Virus record (IMG/VR): IMGVR_UViG_3300025132_000035
Location: 1 to 63,720 of that record
DNA length: 63,720 bases
Direction: 5' to 3' (one strand)
Source of the DNA: a virus
In this document: positions 9,456 to 18,006 of the stretch, in pieces
How the letters are laid out: every line of letters starts with the position of its first letter
Position numbering within the stretch: position 1 is the stretch's first letter
The notes under the pieces: model-generated
What the model saw: only the letters and a program-made list of their open reading frames with translations
What the model was told of the DNA's origin: nothing
Databases searched by the model: none
Translations under genes and position numbers: made by a program

Positions 9456-11404
9456 TGACTATAGTACGTAACAGTACCTTTTATGAGGATATTAAATTAT
9501 TGCAAGAATGTTCACAGATAGTTGTGGATGTTGAAACTAATGGTTTGAATCCTCATAAAAATCAAATCTGTGGTATTGGGATCGGTGAACCATTTCATGG
9601 TGGCAAATCACAGTATTATCCTTTTAGGCACCATCAAGGTGAGAACCTAACTCAAGACCATTTAGACATTTTGATAGGGTGTTTAAACGAACTAACTGAA
9701 TACATTGGCTATAATGTAAAGTTTGATTTATCTTTTTTAGAACAAGAGGGTTTAATACTAACCGATAAAATTTTAACTGATGTAATTGTTATGGTAAGAC
9801 TTACTGAACATTCGGAAGTTAGGGAGATGGGTTTAACACCAACTGGTAAAAGAAGGTATGGGCAAAAAGCTGTTGATTACGACATTGATACTAAAAAGTT
9901 TCTGCGATCTAACAAATGGCACAAAGATTTTTCAATGGCACCATCAGATATATTAGGCGAATACTGTAAAAAAGATGTGGAGTTAACAGCAAGATTATAT
10001 CAAGATTCTTTGGAACTTATAAAGAAAACCGAGCAAGAACAAGTATTTGCCCTAGAAAAGGCTCTGACAAAGGTTTTATACAGCATGGAGTCCAAAGGTA
10101 TCATTGTGGACAGAAAACACGCTGAAGGGTCGAAAAAACGCATTTTAGAACGTTTAAAAGAGATAGAGAGCCAGATATATTTACTAGCTGGCATGGAATT
10201 TAATATTTCAAGTTCACAACAAATTGACGCTATGTTTAAGACTATGGATATTTACTCACCTGTAAAAACAGCAAAAGGTGCTAACAGTTGGAACGAAACA
10301 GCTTTAGTAAACATAAACAACCCAATTGCTGGTTTGATACGTCAATACAGAACATTAGATAAGTTGAATTCTACTTATATAGAACCTTATATGGATGCTG
10401 ACATAATGCATACGACTTTTTGTAATTGGGGGACAACGACAGGTAGGCTTTCTAGTAGAAGCCCAAACTTGCAAAACATACCAAGAAACCATTTTAAACT
10501 GAGTAATATAGACTTAGATGAAAAAGGTATTGAAGAAGTTCGTGGCAGAATACACGCTATGTTAAATTCTAAAGGAAACAGTGTAACAGTAGAGTTATCA
10601 CCAGAGGTAATAAAGACTTGGGCATTTATTGGCGATGAAAGTTATGATGAAACTGATAAAAGCCAGATATCAATAAGGCGTTTGTTTATTCCAAGACCAG
10701 AATACAATCTTGTTTCTTTTGATTATAGCCAAATGGAAGTACGTGTTTTTTTAAGTTACTTTAGAAACGAGACTATTGATGAACTATTATTTAAAGATGA
10801 TGTAGATTTTCATGGTGAAGCTGCAAAATTAGCTTTTAATGTTACGGAATCTGATGATCAGTTTAAGTTTTATAGGCAAATGGCTAAAGGTATTACTTTT
10901 GGCACAATATATGGAATTGGGAATAATGCTTTAGCTAGACAATTAGGAACAACAGTAGATGAAGCTAGTAAGTATAAACAGAAATACTTTCAAGGTTTAC
11001 GAGGTTCTAAAGATTTTTTTGAGAGAGTAGTAAAAACAGTTGCAAGAAGGGGGTGGATTAAGAATAAATATGGTAGAAAGTATGAAATACCAAAAAATTT
11101 AGGGTATAAAGGAGTAAATTACCTCGTACAAGGTACCAGTGCTGATCTTCTTAGTGAAAGAATGATAAAAATAGGAAAATTTTTAGAAAACACGAGAAGT
11201 TATATGCTTTTACAAGTACATGATGAGGTTATTTTAGAAATACACGATAGTGAACTTGATTATTTGCCAAATAAGATTCGAGAATTGTTGGAACAAAACA
11301 GTTTAGACATTCCTTTGAAGGTTGATATGGAAATATGTACTCCATCATGGGCAAGTAAAAAAGATTTACAACCAGCAACATACCAGACAAGTTTTAATTT
11401 TTAG
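9455..11404 (+). CDS. Family A DNA polymerase with 3'-5' exonuclease
   Basis: 649 residues, replicative. The exonuclease domain shows Exo I (DVETNG, Asp25 and Glu27), Exo II (GYNVKFDLSF) and Exo III (YCKKDVEL). The polymerase domain has TTGRLSSRSPNLQNIPR, motif A (FDYSQMEVRV), motif B (RQMAKGITFGTIYG) and motif C (QVHDEV, near residue 589). The position equivalent to E. coli Pol I Phe762 is Phe. No 5'-3' exonuclease domain is present, as in T7-type enzymes. It closes a primase/SSB/polymerase block with one-base overlaps. Confidence 0.95.
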   Translation: MTIVRNSTFYEDIKLLQECSQIVVDVETNGLNPHKNQICGIGIGEPFHGGKSQYYPFRHHQGENLTQDHLDILIGCLNELTEYIGYNVKFDLSFLEQEGLILTDKILTDVIVMVRLTEHSEVREMGLTPTGKRRYGQKAVDYDIDTKKFLRSNKWHKDFSMAPSDILGEYCKKDVELTARLYQDSLELIKKTEQEQVFALEKALTKVLYSMESKGIIVDRKHAEGSKKRILERLKEIESQIYLLAGMEFNISSSQQIDAMFKTMDIYSPVKTAKGANSWNETALVNINNPIAGLIRQYRTLDKLNSTYIEPYMDADIMHTTFCNWGTTTGRLSSRSPNLQNIPRNHFKLSNIDLDEKGIEEVRGRIHAMLNSKGNSVTVELSPEVIKTWAFIGDESYDETDKSQISIRRLFIPRPEYNLVSFDYSQMEVRVFLSYFRNETIDELLFKDDVDFHGEAAKLAFNVTESDDQFKFYRQMAKGITFGTIYGIGNNALARQLGTTVDEASKYKQKYFQGLRGSKDFFERVVKTVARRGWIKNKYGRKYEIPKNLGYKGVNYLVQGTSADLLSERMIKIGKFLENTRSYMLLQVHDEVILEIHDSELDYLPNKIRELLEQNSLDIPLKVDMEICTPSWASKKDLQPATYQTSFNF

Positions 11405-11418
11405 AGAGGAGTTAATAC

Positions 11419-11646
11419 ATGAAAATGTCACAAGCAAAAATAATAGAGAATTTGGTTTACAGTTCTAAAGAGCCAGTACCATCTTGGGGGCTACAAAAAA
11501 TTAACACCGAATGGGGTTGGTTAGGAACCTCAGCAGATAGAATAGCAAGAAAACTTGCTGAAGATGGCGTTTTAAACAGAGTCAGACATGGTAAATATGT
11601 ATACTATACACATGGTGATAAACAATTAGGATTTGACTGGGAATAA
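11419..11646 (+). CDS. Small winged-helix-like protein
   Basis: 75 residues with AGAGGAG before the ATG. The pattern of three helices, a basic segment (ADRIARKLAEDGVLNRV) and a hairpin (GKYVYYTH) resembles a winged-helix DNA-binding domain. It lies between polymerase and a DUF3310-like gene. No family name is claimed. Confidence 0.5.
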   Translation: MKMSQAKIIENLVYSSKEPVPSWGLQKINTEWGWLGTSADRIARKLAEDGVLNRVRHGKYVYYTHGDKQLGFDWE

Positions 11647-11648
11647 TT

Positions 11649-11903
11649 ATGAAATATAATGAAGATAAAACTATAACAGAAGTTGAAGAATATATAAGAA
11701 ATACATATGGTGAACACTATAGTGAGGGGGATATACAGACACTGGATTTTATTGAAGCGTGTGGGGATGCTATACCTTTTTGTAGGGCAAACATTTTGAA
11801 GTACGCTTCTCGGTATGATAAAAAGGGAAGTCCAAGAAAAGATATATTTAAGATAATACATTATGCTATGTTATTATTACATTTTACAGAAAAGGAGAAC
11901 TAG
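11649..11903 (+). CDS. DUF3310-like protein
   Basis: 84 residues. The C-terminal half (DFIEACGDAIPFCRANILKY, then the YDKKGSPRKDIFKIIHY segment) matches the pattern of DUF3310, a small phage family with conserved alternating helices; its biochemical function is not established. It starts 2 bp after the preceding gene and ends 1 bp before the next ATG. Confidence 0.65.
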   Translation: MKYNEDKTITEVEEYIRNTYGEHYSEGDIQTLDFIEACGDAIPFCRANILKYASRYDKKGSPRKDIFKIIHYAMLLLHFTEKEN

Positions 11904-11904
11904 A

Positions 11905-12114
11905 ATGGCAAAGGTAGGAGTAAAATTAGGTTATACTAAAAAGATAGGGGAATCTGATTTTTTAAAGGCTGATATTAGTATTGGAGAAATTGACACAGAT
12001 CAACCATTGGATATTCAATTAGGCAGTTCCGAAGATTACTTAAAAGCACTAATAGAAATGGCTAAAGAAAATATTAATGCCCAATTTAAACAACAGAAAA
12101 AGGATGCTGAATGA
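11905..12114 (+). CDS. Small hypothetical protein before the recombinase
   Basis: 69 residues. The ATG at 11905 is used because AAAGGAGAACTAGA precedes it, instead of the upstream in-frame ATG at 11863. It is an alternating beta segment followed by a long charged helix, overlapping the recombinase start by 4 bp. No family recognised; the position suggests a recombination or replication accessory. Confidence 0.6.
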   Translation: MAKVGVKLGYTKKIGESDFLKADISIGEIDTDQPLDIQLGSSEDYLKALIEMAKENINAQFKQQKKDAE

Positions 12115-13031
12115 CAAAAAAAGTAAAACCCATAAACTTTATTCGTGGTGACAGTAAAGAATTAGAGTTTGGTCGTATACCATTCAACATAAGAATTTTA
12201 GACGATCTGATCGCTGGGGGGATACCAAGAAAACATTTTACTATTATAAGTGGTATGCCCTCTGTTGGAAAAACGTACCTTGCATATAAATTAGCAAGAA
12301 GCGTTATTAACGAAGATAAAGAGAAAGTTTACTGGATAGATGCTGAAGACTCACATCAACCAAGTTGGGCAGAACACTGTGGTGTTGATACCACTATGCT
12401 TCAAGTATTTCAGCCAACCCATGCAGAGGAAGCATACGAAGCTATTAGATCAGCGATACACGACAACGCTAGTTTAATAGTTTTGGATTCTATAGCTTCT
12501 TTAGTGCCAACAGCAATGTTAGAACAAGATTTTGAGTACAATCCTATAGGGTTGTTGGCTAGAAGTCTAAGTGCTAATTTACCTAAAATTGCTGCTGATC
12601 TTAGGGAATCCCAAAACTCTACTTTAGTTGCTATAAACCAATTGAGGTCTGCTATATCGCAATATGCCCCAGACACTCTTGTTGGGGGAAGGGCGCAATC
12701 ATATCAGGCACATTTAATGTTAGAGTTAAGGAAAGAAGGGTACATGACTGTTGATAAAGAACGTCAAGGTCATTACATAAGAACTAAGTTAACGAAAACA
12801 AAAGTTGGTGGGAAAACAGACAGTTCAGTTCTTATACCATTTCATTATGAGGGTGGGATTGACAACGTTGAGATATCAATAGAAGCTGCATTGAAAAAGA
12901 AAATTATTCAAAATTCTGGGGCTTGGTACTATTACCAAGATAATAAAATACAAGGTAGAATTAAAGTAAAAGATTTTTTTGATGATAACCCAGAACTTTA
13001 TAAGGAACTAGAAATTGAACTTGCCACATAA
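12111..13031 (+). CDS. RecA/UvsX-like recombinase
   Basis: 306 residues. Walker A is GMPSVGKT (48-55), Walker B is LIVLDS (122-127), and a RecA-type NQLR segment (VAINQLRSAI) follows. The pattern RILDDLIAGGIPRKH before the P-loop is typical of RecA-family cores. It would form filaments on single-stranded DNA and promote strand exchange. Its neighbours are nucleases and a RuvC-like resolvase, forming a recombination block. It is shorter than bacterial RecA (~350). Confidence 0.85.
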   Translation: MTKKVKPINFIRGDSKELEFGRIPFNIRILDDLIAGGIPRKHFTIISGMPSVGKTYLAYKLARSVINEDKEKVYWIDAEDSHQPSWAEHCGVDTTMLQVFQPTHAEEAYEAIRSAIHDNASLIVLDSIASLVPTAMLEQDFEYNPIGLLARSLSANLPKIAADLRESQNSTLVAINQLRSAISQYAPDTLVGGRAQSYQAHLMLELRKEGYMTVDKERQGHYIRTKLTKTKVGGKTDSSVLIPFHYEGGIDNVEISIEAALKKKIIQNSGAWYYYQDNKIQGRIKVKDFFDDNPELYKELEIELAT

Positions 13032-13329
13032 AGATTTCACTAAACAAGAGCAAACAATTGCTAGTGTGTTAGATGAACTTGGATTACGCTATGTTCAACA
13101 AGAACAGTTTTTTAATTATTTCGTAGATTTTTGGTTGCCAGAATTATTGATGGTTGTTGAGGCTGATGGTATGTATGGTCATTTTGGAAAACGTGAGAAA
13201 AAGCGAAATGAAGCATTGCTTACTGTAAGTGTTATAGATCATGTATTACACATTAAAGCCACAAGCAAAAAAGAAATAAAGGAAATATTATGCAAGGAGA
13301 TCGACAAGATATCTGGCTCGTTGACTTAA
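13015..13329 (+). CDS. Vsr/DUF559-like endonuclease
   Basis: 104 residues. The start is TTG, preceded by AAGGA and overlapping the recombinase end by 17 bp. The segment NYFVDFWLPELLMVVEADG followed by GH and KKRNEAL resembles the Vsr/DUF559 branch of PD-(D/E)XK nucleases (D...E.DG.xH....D/KR). It probably cuts or nicks DNA in repair or recombination. Confidence 0.6.
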   Translation: MNLPHKDFTKQEQTIASVLDELGLRYVQQEQFFNYFVDFWLPELLMVVEADGMYGHFGKREKKRNEALLTVSVIDHVLHIKATSKKEIKEILCKEIDKISGSLT

Positions 13330-13919
13330 TTGACGAGCATTTGTATTCGACATTCAATCCACCAACAAAAGGGGTATTTTATCCATCTACACTAAGTAAT
13401 AAATGCGATAGGGCAGTTTGGTTGGCTTATCATGGGCATATGCCAGAACTACCACTACCTTCTAATTTAGCAAGAATATTTCAAAATGGTTCTTCATTAG
13501 AAGATAGAGTGTCTAAATGGTTTACCGATCTGGGAATTTTACAAGATCGAGAGGTAGTTGTTAAAAATGATGACCCACCAATCTCAGGTCGTATAGACTT
13601 TATAATAAACCACAAACATTATGGACTAATGCCAGTAGAATTAAAAAGTATTAACACTGCTGGTTTTTCTAAACTAAAGGGTGCTAAAGAAGATCACTAC
13701 ACACAACTTCAAATATATCTTAATTTAGCTGAGTACCCAATAGGTACAGTTTTATATGAAAATAAGAACGACCAAAAGATAAAAGCATTTTTTGTAGAAC
13801 GTGATGAGGAATTTTGGTCTATGATGGTTAGAAGGTGTTTAAACATCTCTAACATGAAAAAACCACCAGAAAAATGTGGTGGTTTATTCTACTGTAATTG
13901 TAGGCAAGTAAAAATATAA
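13290..13919 (+). CDS. Cas4/RecB-like PD-(D/E)XK nuclease
   Basis: 209 residues, overlapping the previous gene by 40 bp. A first cysteine (NKCDRAVWLAYHG) and three C-terminal cysteines (CGGLFYCNC) fit the iron-sulfur cluster arrangement of Cas4/AddB-type nucleases. The catalytic core is SGRIDFII...MPVELKSI (Asp, then E-x-K), followed by a QLQIYL helix. Such enzymes process DNA ends for recombination. There is no CRISPR array, so a recombination role is more likely than spacer acquisition. Confidence 0.78.
   Translation: MQGDRQDIWLVDLIDEHLYSTFNPPTKGVFYPSTLSNKCDRAVWLAYHGHMPELPLPSNLARIFQNGSSLEDRVSKWFTDLGILQDREVVVKNDDPPISGRIDFIINHKHYGLMPVELKSINTAGFSKLKGAKEDHYTQLQIYLNLAEYPIGTVLYENKNDQKIKAFFVERDEEFWSMMVRRCLNISNMKKPPEKCGGLFYCNCRQVKI
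13860..13885 (+). terminator. Terminator-like hairpin inside a coding region
   Basis: AAACCACC and GGTGGTTT pair perfectly (8 bp) around a 10-base loop, followed by ATT. It lies in the last 60 bases of the Cas4-like gene, in codons for CGGLF. Transcripts may partly end here, but the U-run is short. Confidence 0.3.
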
Positions 13920-13923
13920 AACC

Positions 13924-14460
13924 ATGAAAATTATACCTTATACAGAAGAAATGATACAAAAGGCTCGTAAAAAAGCATTTGAGTTAGGTAAATTAAATAA
14001 TTCTATTACTCGTGGCAAAGGAAATATAGCTGGATATTTAGGTGAAGAAGCAGTTGCTAGTTATATTAGTGCTAAAATAGTAAGTAATGATGTTGGTACA
14101 GATAAATTTAATCATGATTTATTGAAAGATAATTTAAGGATAGAGGTAAAAACTAAAAGACGTACTGTACCACCTAAAGATTTTTATGATGTTTCTATAG
14201 CTGAATCAAGTTTACATCAAAAACCAGACTTATACATTTTTGTTAGTTTACAGTTTAAAGAATCTTTTAAAGATAAAAATGGGGAAATTAGGTATAAGGA
14301 ACTAGAAAACGTTTGGTTATTAGGGCAGAAAGAACCTGATGAGTATTTGAAAATTGCTGTTGTATGGAAATCTGGAGATATAGATAAAAGCAATAGTTTT
14401 TTTACTCATGAAACTATGTATAATGTAGCTATTAAAGATTTAGATACGATAAATAAGTGA
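13924..14460 (+). CDS. PD-(D/E)XK-type endonuclease candidate
   Basis: 178 residues. AGYLGEEAVASY followed by DNLRIEVKTKRR gives a Glu, Asp and E-x-K set typical of restriction-like nuclease folds; a Gln/Ser-rich helix follows. It lies between the Cas4-like nuclease and the RuvC-like resolvase. It could be a Holliday-junction or restriction-type nuclease; the fold call is moderate and the substrate unknown. Confidence 0.6.
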   Translation: MKIIPYTEEMIQKARKKAFELGKLNNSITRGKGNIAGYLGEEAVASYISAKIVSNDVGTDKFNHDLLKDNLRIEVKTKRRTVPPKDFYDVSIAESSLHQKPDLYIFVSLQFKESFKDKNGEIRYKELENVWLLGQKEPDEYLKIAVVWKSGDIDKSNSFFTHETMYNVAIKDLDTINK

Positions 14461-14473
14461 AGGGTATAGAACT

Positions 14474-14932
14474 ATGATTTGGGATAGTAAAACTATTATA
14501 GATGACGTTACTGAAGAATATAATTTATATCAACTTCCTAGTTTTGGTGATGATGAAGAAATACCATTTGAGTCATTACGAGAATGTAGCAAAGAAGAAC
14601 TACAAAATTTATTTTTCCAATTCTCGCAACAAAAAATTTATATTGAGGAAATAAAAGCCATTCGAGAGTCTGAATTACATATCCAACAAGAAACTTATGG
14701 TCAGGAATATCAAATTGCTTTATACAATATTTCTAAAGAATATAAAGATAAAGGCATTAAGAAACCAACACAAGACGAGTTAAAAGCTGAGGTTGTGGCA
14801 AGAAACGAACAGTTAAGGAATATGAATAAAGAAATAATACACAATAAAAGTTTATTAACTAGGATAAAAGGCTTGTCAGAAAAAGTTTCTACTAAGTACT
14901 TTACCACTAAAGATTTTTTAAATAGGTTATGA
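14474..14932 (+). CDS. Coiled-coil hypothetical protein
   Basis: 152 residues, mostly charged helices with heptad-like spacing in residues ~35-150. It overlaps the RuvC-like start by 4 bp, so translation is coupled. No family recognised. Confidence 0.55.
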   Translation: MIWDSKTIIDDVTEEYNLYQLPSFGDDEEIPFESLRECSKEELQNLFFQFSQQKIYIEEIKAIRESELHIQQETYGQEYQIALYNISKEYKDKGIKKPTQDELKAEVVARNEQLRNMNKEIIHNKSLLTRIKGLSEKVSTKYFTTKDFLNRL

Positions 14933-15396
14933 ATTATTTAGGCATAGACTCATCAACACAGGCTATTCATTGTGTCGTTATAGACGACAAAGAACGTCTT
15001 ATTTCAACACAAAAGTTTTTTAGTAAAGGCAAGAAAACCTTAGACAGATTCCCAGAAATGATGGTAGGGTTTTTTGATTTTATTAGTACAATAAATAATA
15101 TATCATCAGTTGCTATAGAGGATTCAATACAGGCTCGTAATGGAGTTACAACGAAAACATTAGCAAGAGTTGTCGGTGGTGTTCACACTTGTTGTGTACT
15201 GAGTGATATTGAAACTGTTTTAATACATTTAGCGACTTGGAAAAAAGAAGTTATTGGTAGAGGAAATGCTACCAAATCAGATATATTAGAATTTGCTATA
15301 GAAAAGTGGGGAAATTGTTTCCCAGAACAAGATTATGCCGATGCAGCTTGTGTCGCATTATGGAATAAGAGGAGATCAAATGGCGAAAAGTGTTAA
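14929..15396 (+). CDS. RuvC-like Holliday-junction resolvase
   Basis: 155 residues. An RNase H-fold nuclease with acidic residues in the expected places: Asp7 (YLGIDSST), Glu64 (VAIEDS) and Asp135/Asp138 (EQDYADAACVALW). The length matches RuvC and phage resolvases (~150-170). It would resolve branched DNA before packaging. It sits at the end of the recombination block just before the terminase genes. Confidence 0.82.
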   Translation: MNYLGIDSSTQAIHCVVIDDKERLISTQKFFSKGKKTLDRFPEMMVGFFDFISTINNISSVAIEDSIQARNGVTTKTLARVVGGVHTCCVLSDIETVLIHLATWKKEVIGRGNATKSDILEFAIEKWGNCFPEQDYADAACVALWNKRRSNGEKC

Positions 15397-15880
15397 AAAA
15401 TTACGACCAGAAATACAAGTAAATTTTTACGATCCATTAAAGAAAGAAAAAAAAGAATATAAAGATACATTCCCAGATGACTTACCAACCCTTGAAGATG
15501 TAAAACAAAAACATGGTACTGTAGTTTGGTGTCAGTACACAGGTTGTCGCAACTATCAAGAAATAAAAGATTTACAAAGAACCTCTGGAAAGTTACTAAA
15601 GAACCGAACTTACAAACCATTAGCAGAACAAGAAGCGATATGGTCAGGGATATGTACAAGGGATGAAATTGGTATGGCATTTAATGTTGTAATTACATCA
15701 AATAATAATAAATTTAAAGTGCCACATTGTTTCGTAGCTTCCACAAGAAAAACAGGTCATATTGACTTCAGTAAATTTCTTAACAGTGATGGAAGCCCTA
15801 TTGGTGGTAGCATTGAAAGTAGACCAGCAGATTTGTCTGGGTATGACATACTTCAAGGCAATAACATCTGGGGCGTATAA
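15380..15880 (+). CDS. Hypothetical protein before terminase
   Basis: 166 residues. The ATG at 15380 is chosen because GAGGAGATCAA precedes it; it overlaps the resolvase end by 17 bp, and its stop overlaps the TerS start. It contains WCQYTGC and SGICTRDE segments that may bind metal, and a beta-rich C-terminal half. No family recognised. Confidence 0.6.
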   Translation: MAKSVKKLRPEIQVNFYDPLKKEKKEYKDTFPDDLPTLEDVKQKHGTVVWCQYTGCRNYQEIKDLQRTSGKLLKNRTYKPLAEQEAIWSGICTRDEIGMAFNVVITSNNNKFKVPHCFVASTRKTGHIDFSKFLNSDGSPIGGSIESRPADLSGYDILQGNNIWGV

Positions 15881-16377
15881 TGCCTAAGAAAACACCAGAT
15901 AGTATTAAACTCCAAGCTATGGAGTTGTTTGTAACAGGTAATTATACTGCTAAAGAAATAGCAGAAAAAATCTCAACAAAAGAACATAAGATTAAACCAG
16001 TTACTATTTATGCTTGGGCTAGGAGAGAAAACTGGAACGAAAGAGCAGTAATAGCTAAAGTTGAAGAACAAGAGAAAATCGTTAAAAACGATGCCAAAAG
16101 GTTTAACCAGCTTCAAGAAAAACAACTTGAAGCATACACAAAATTAGCAAACAAGGGAGCAGTTTCGCTTGACTACCTTGAGTTTGACAAGGCTTTAGAC
16201 GCTTCTAGGGCAATGGATTTAGGTATAAGAGGACAGAGAGACGTAATGCAAGGCATGGTAAACTTGCAGTTCGTTCAGGATTTACTAGGTATACTGGTAG
16301 ATGAAGTGAAAGACCAAGATCAGCTTAATAGAATTGCGACTAAAATGAAAACACTTGTTCAAAGTCAAGGGGAATAA
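15880..16377 (+). CDS. terS: Terminase small subunit
   Basis: 165 residues. N-terminal helix-turn-helix (LFVTGNYTAKEIAEKI, then PVTIYAWARRENW), followed by helical segments that would form the oligomerisation core. It recognises phage DNA for packaging. The one-base overlap with the TerL start supports the call. Family assignment rests on architecture and position. Confidence 0.75.
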   Translation: MPKKTPDSIKLQAMELFVTGNYTAKEIAEKISTKEHKIKPVTIYAWARRENWNERAVIAKVEEQEKIVKNDAKRFNQLQEKQLEAYTKLANKGAVSLDYLEFDKALDASRAMDLGIRGQRDVMQGMVNLQFVQDLLGILVDEVKDQDQLNRIATKMKTLVQSQGE

Positions 16378-17993
16378 TGGCGAAAGAATTAATCACAATA
16401 GAATCAGCTTTTAATATGCTTTCTGACGCTTTAGTAGAACAAGAAAAATATCAAGTTGGTTCGTTTAGAGATTTCCTACAAAATGTTTGGTGTTATAGTT
16501 ATGACAACCCAGAGTATTTTCAGGCTTGGCACGTTGGTGTTTTAGCAGATGATATAGAAGAATGTCTAGAAACTGGAATGAATTACTTGGCTGTTTTGCC
16601 AAGATTTCATTTTAAGTCAACAATACTTGGACACGCTTTTTCTGTTTGGCGATTAATGTCTGCATCAAGAGATTCAAGTATTTTGTATTTATCGTATTCT
16701 GATACTATGGCTCGATACCATATATCAGAGATAAATAAGGGTATATCAAGAAATCCGATCTTAACAGATTTAATAAAGAAACGAAATGCCCAAGCAGACT
16801 TTTCTGGTAGATACTATATTAATAAAAGACCAGTAGAAGTTATGCATGGTGGGTTGTTTTCATTCAAAAGAGGTATGCACGTTAATGGTGCTTTGATTGC
16901 AGATGACATACTTAGAGACCCTGAAAACCCATTAAACTTTGGGCAAATAACTAAAGTAGAAGATCACTTCATGACTGAATCTTTGTTTATTCCATTAAAG
17001 GGTGTACCAGTTATTGTTTTGGGAACCCCTATGATGCCCGGTGACTTAATAGCTAAACTGCAACAAGATAAAAGATTTAAGTCTAGGGTGTTACCAGCAT
17101 TAGACCCAATACCCGGTAGAAGGGTGTTAATGCCAGAGTTATATAGTGAACAATGGTTATTAGATCAACAATCTGCTAGACCAAAATCATTCGCATCAGA
17201 ATTTATGCTTACCCCTCATTTTGCAACAGAAGCATATTTTGATCCAGAAGATGTAGACAAATGCATTGATAATACTTTGCGAAACCATTCACCAAATATG
17301 GAATTTCATTTAGAAGTTGGGGATGAAATTTATGGTGGGTTTGACGTTGGTAAAAAACGACATCCATCACACTTAGTATTATTTAGAAAACGTGGTGAAA
17401 AGGTTGAACAAGTACATCAATCATTTTTACAAGGTTGGTCTTACAGTGACCAGATAGCTTACCTAAATGAAGTAGCTGAAAATTATAATTTATCTTATGG
17501 GTTTATAGATAACACTAGAGGTGAATTAGAAGATAGGGGTTTAGACAATAGATGGAGAGCCATGCATTTTACTGCTAAAAGTAAAAGGACAATGGCACAA
17601 GTATTAGAAACATTTGTTCATTCGAACAACTTAAAAATATTAGATGATGAACGACAAAAACAATCTTTACTTTCAGTAAGTAATGACTTAAAAGCACCTG
17701 ATACCCCTATGGGGCATGGAGATGCATTTTTTAGTATTGCAATGGCTTGTCAGGCTATACATGATCGCAATGCTTATAATTTTTCGAGTTTAGGTTCAGC
17801 TTCCGATTGGTTTGGGGCAAATAATCCTCAAGATAATTCACAGAAAGAGTTTGAGTCAAAGTTTAAACCTGTTAATGAACTAGCAACAATAGATGGCGCA
17901 CCAGACCCAACTTGTACTGATGTAGCGTGTATACCATCTTTTTGGGTTCCTGAACGAGGTTTGTGTTTATATTGTGGTTATCGTAAAAAATAG
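16377..17993 (+). CDS. terL: Terminase large subunit
   Basis: 538 residues. The packaging ATPase has a Walker A variant PRFHFKST (75-82) and a Walker B region ending in ALIADDI. The nuclease domain shows GGFDVGKKRHPSHLV, GFIDNTRGE and MGHGDAFFSIAMA, supplying the acidic residues of the RNase H-type site. After the usual end there is an extension ending in C-x4-C-x11-C-x2-C (CTDVAC ... CLYC), which looks like a zinc-binding tail; this is uncommon for TerL. It cuts and pumps DNA into the prohead. Confidence 0.92.
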   Translation: MAKELITIESAFNMLSDALVEQEKYQVGSFRDFLQNVWCYSYDNPEYFQAWHVGVLADDIEECLETGMNYLAVLPRFHFKSTILGHAFSVWRLMSASRDSSILYLSYSDTMARYHISEINKGISRNPILTDLIKKRNAQADFSGRYYINKRPVEVMHGGLFSFKRGMHVNGALIADDILRDPENPLNFGQITKVEDHFMTESLFIPLKGVPVIVLGTPMMPGDLIAKLQQDKRFKSRVLPALDPIPGRRVLMPELYSEQWLLDQQSARPKSFASEFMLTPHFATEAYFDPEDVDKCIDNTLRNHSPNMEFHLEVGDEIYGGFDVGKKRHPSHLVLFRKRGEKVEQVHQSFLQGWSYSDQIAYLNEVAENYNLSYGFIDNTRGELEDRGLDNRWRAMHFTAKSKRTMAQVLETFVHSNNLKILDDERQKQSLLSVSNDLKAPDTPMGHGDAFFSIAMACQAIHDRNAYNFSSLGSASDWFGANNPQDNSQKEFESKFKPVNELATIDGAPDPTCTDVACIPSFWVPERGLCLYCGYRKK

Positions 17994-18006
17994 GAGGAAA
18001 AAAGTA

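Noticed and set aside
13290-13919. Cas4-like protein as part of a phage CRISPR adaptation system
   Set aside because: No repeat array, cas1 or cas2 was seen; the gene sits in a recombination block.
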